This document shows positions 5,848-6,302 of a stretch of DNA of 6,302 nt, in pieces. This DNA is from an uncultured Collinsella sp. (GTDB taxonomy: Bacteria; Actinomycetota; Coriobacteriia; Coriobacteriales; Coriobacteriaceae): NCBI GenBank assembly GCA_905211615.1, contig CAJMBB010000109.1:1-6302 (forward strand). Direction: 5' to 3'. Within the stretch, counting starts at the first letter, position 1. Each line of letters begins with the position of its first letter. The notes under the pieces are model-generated. The model was not told the origin of the DNA. It made no database searches and worked only from the letters and a program-made list of their open reading frames with translations. The translations under genes were made by a program, and so were the position numbers.

Positions 5848-5880
5848 AGGGAGGGCCGGTAAACCGACCCTCCCTTTCTT
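5848..5880 (+). terminator. Rho-independent terminator of lipoprotein gene 2
   Basis: AGGGAGGG at 5848-5855 pairs with CCCTCCCT at 5868-5875. Inside, CGGT pairs with ACCG across one mismatch. The tail is TTTCTT. The outer stem resembles the terminator of the first lipoprotein gene, consistent with duplication of the whole unit. Confidence 0.85.
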
Positions 5881-6081
5881 ATGCCTGTAGCCGACGAACG
5901 CGAGGATGCCGGACGCCGGAACCGCCCCAAATGTGGCAACAGTACGAAAACGACAAACACCCCAACACGTCCGCCCACCGATTTATTGCGCCGCGCAGAC
6001 AATTAAACCAGCATCTTTAAACATCTGGGCAGTATAGTGACCAAAACTATCGCATAACCGCACTCTGCGAATGGAGAAGTT
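5881..6081. other. Gap between lipoprotein 2 and the Tat-signal gene, with a possible -10
   Basis: No gene or repeat is apparent here. TATAGT at 6033-6038 matches 5 of 6 bases of the -10 consensus and would start a leader of about 40 bases for the gene at 6082. No matching -35 is seen 16-18 bases upstream, so promoter strength or the need for an activator is open. Confidence 0.3.
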
Positions 6082-6302
6082 ATGACCGAACACCATGCCA
6101 TCAGCCGCCGAGCGTTTACGCTGGGCCTAGGGCTTGCGGCGTTGTCACCACTTGCAAGCCTGCCCGAAACCGCAGCGCCGGGCATTCCCCTGCGAGCGGC
6201 ATTTGCAGACAACACACCCGCACCGTCGGACAGCCTCCACAATTTCGGGCTCTTCGGTGGTTTCTGTGGGAGAGATTCCGGCATAGGCCCAGCTCAGCGG
6301 GC
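6082..6302 (+). CDS. N-terminus of a Tat-exported protein, cut by the right edge
   Basis: ATG 6082 follows GGAG (6073-6076) at 5 bases. The frame stays open for 73 codons. Residues 7-13 read ISRRAFT, a twin-arginine motif (Arg9, Arg10, Phe12), followed by a modest hydrophobic core (LGLGLAALSPLASL) and a probable cleavage site after Ala42 (A-F-A). The protein is therefore likely exported folded by the Tat system. The mature part cannot be assigned. Up to about residue 51 codon use matches the neighbours. After about 6232 the frame uses AGA, ATA, TGT, GGG and CCA codons unlike the rest of the window, while the opposite strand reads as good coding sequence. The last 70 bases may therefore not belong to this gene. 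Confidence 0.68.
   Translation, partial: MTEHHAISRRAFTLGLGLAALSPLASLPETAAPGIPLRAAFADNTPAPSDSLHNFGLFGGFCGRDSGIGPAQR
6232..6302 (-). other. Possible fragment of an exported protein gene in inverted orientation
   Basis: Read leftward from the edge, one frame gives PLSWAYAGISPTETTEEPEI, then VEAV, with codons typical of the window (CTG, AGC, GCC, ATC, CCC, ACC, GAG). A-Y-A followed by a Thr/Glu/Pro-rich stretch looks like a signal-peptide cleavage site and the start of a mature secreted protein. Beyond about 6232 the same frame turns into Cys/Arg-rich non-coding text and then stops. This is an inference from composition only. Confidence 0.3.

Noticed and set aside
6050..6070. TCGCA/TGCGA inverted repeat before the Tat-signal gene
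   Set aside because: The arms are only 5 bp with an 11-base gap, which is expected by chance.

Overview
The window looks like chromosome from a GC-rich Gram-positive of the class Coriobacteriia, most likely Collinsella or a near relative. This is an inference from high GC at third codon positions, strong AAGGAGG-type ribosome sites, lipoproteins with an L-V-G-C-G-G-S lipobox, and the gene set. No rRNA, tRNA, CRISPR array, transposase or phage gene is visible.

Positions 1-2120 are read leftward. They hold a C69-family dipeptidase (597-2120), a small phasin-like protein (81-497), and, 8 bases further on, the first 24 codons of a gene that runs off the left edge. Positions 2127-2475 have no convincing gene. 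They hold an AT-rich element bounded by a 32-bp near-perfect inverted repeat (2207-2238 and 2407-2438, 31/32 matches) with a 12-bp-stem hairpin inside (2338-2372). This is the best candidate for an undescribed element: a MITE-like insertion or an invertible segment between the folate operon and the dipeptidase gene.

Positions 2476-3965 are a leftward two-gene folate operon, fchA then folD, with 2 bases between stop and start. FchA is a stand-alone methenyl-THF cyclohydrolase of the FTCD_C fold. The FolD lacks the catalytic lysine and the nearby glutamine needed for cyclohydrolase activity. Together the two genes plausibly split the usual bifunctional reaction: FolD oxidises methylene-THF to methenyl-THF, and FchA hydrolyses that to 10-formyl-THF. 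A candidate promoter lies at 4042-4070.

Positions 4126-5880 are rightward. They hold two tandem paralogous lipoprotein genes of unknown function (4342-4941 and 5183-5776). Each ends in a GC-rich rho-independent terminator with an A/GGGGAGGG-type stem. Each is preceded by the same exact 19-bp sequence, which contains a 16-bp dyad (TGGGnCAnnTGnCCCA) and sits the same distance from a GTACA element. They are therefore separate transcription units, probably under one regulator.

From 6082 a gene with a twin-arginine signal peptide begins and runs off the right edge. Around 6232 the coding signal appears to switch to the opposite strand, which may mark a real inversion or a chimeric contig end.
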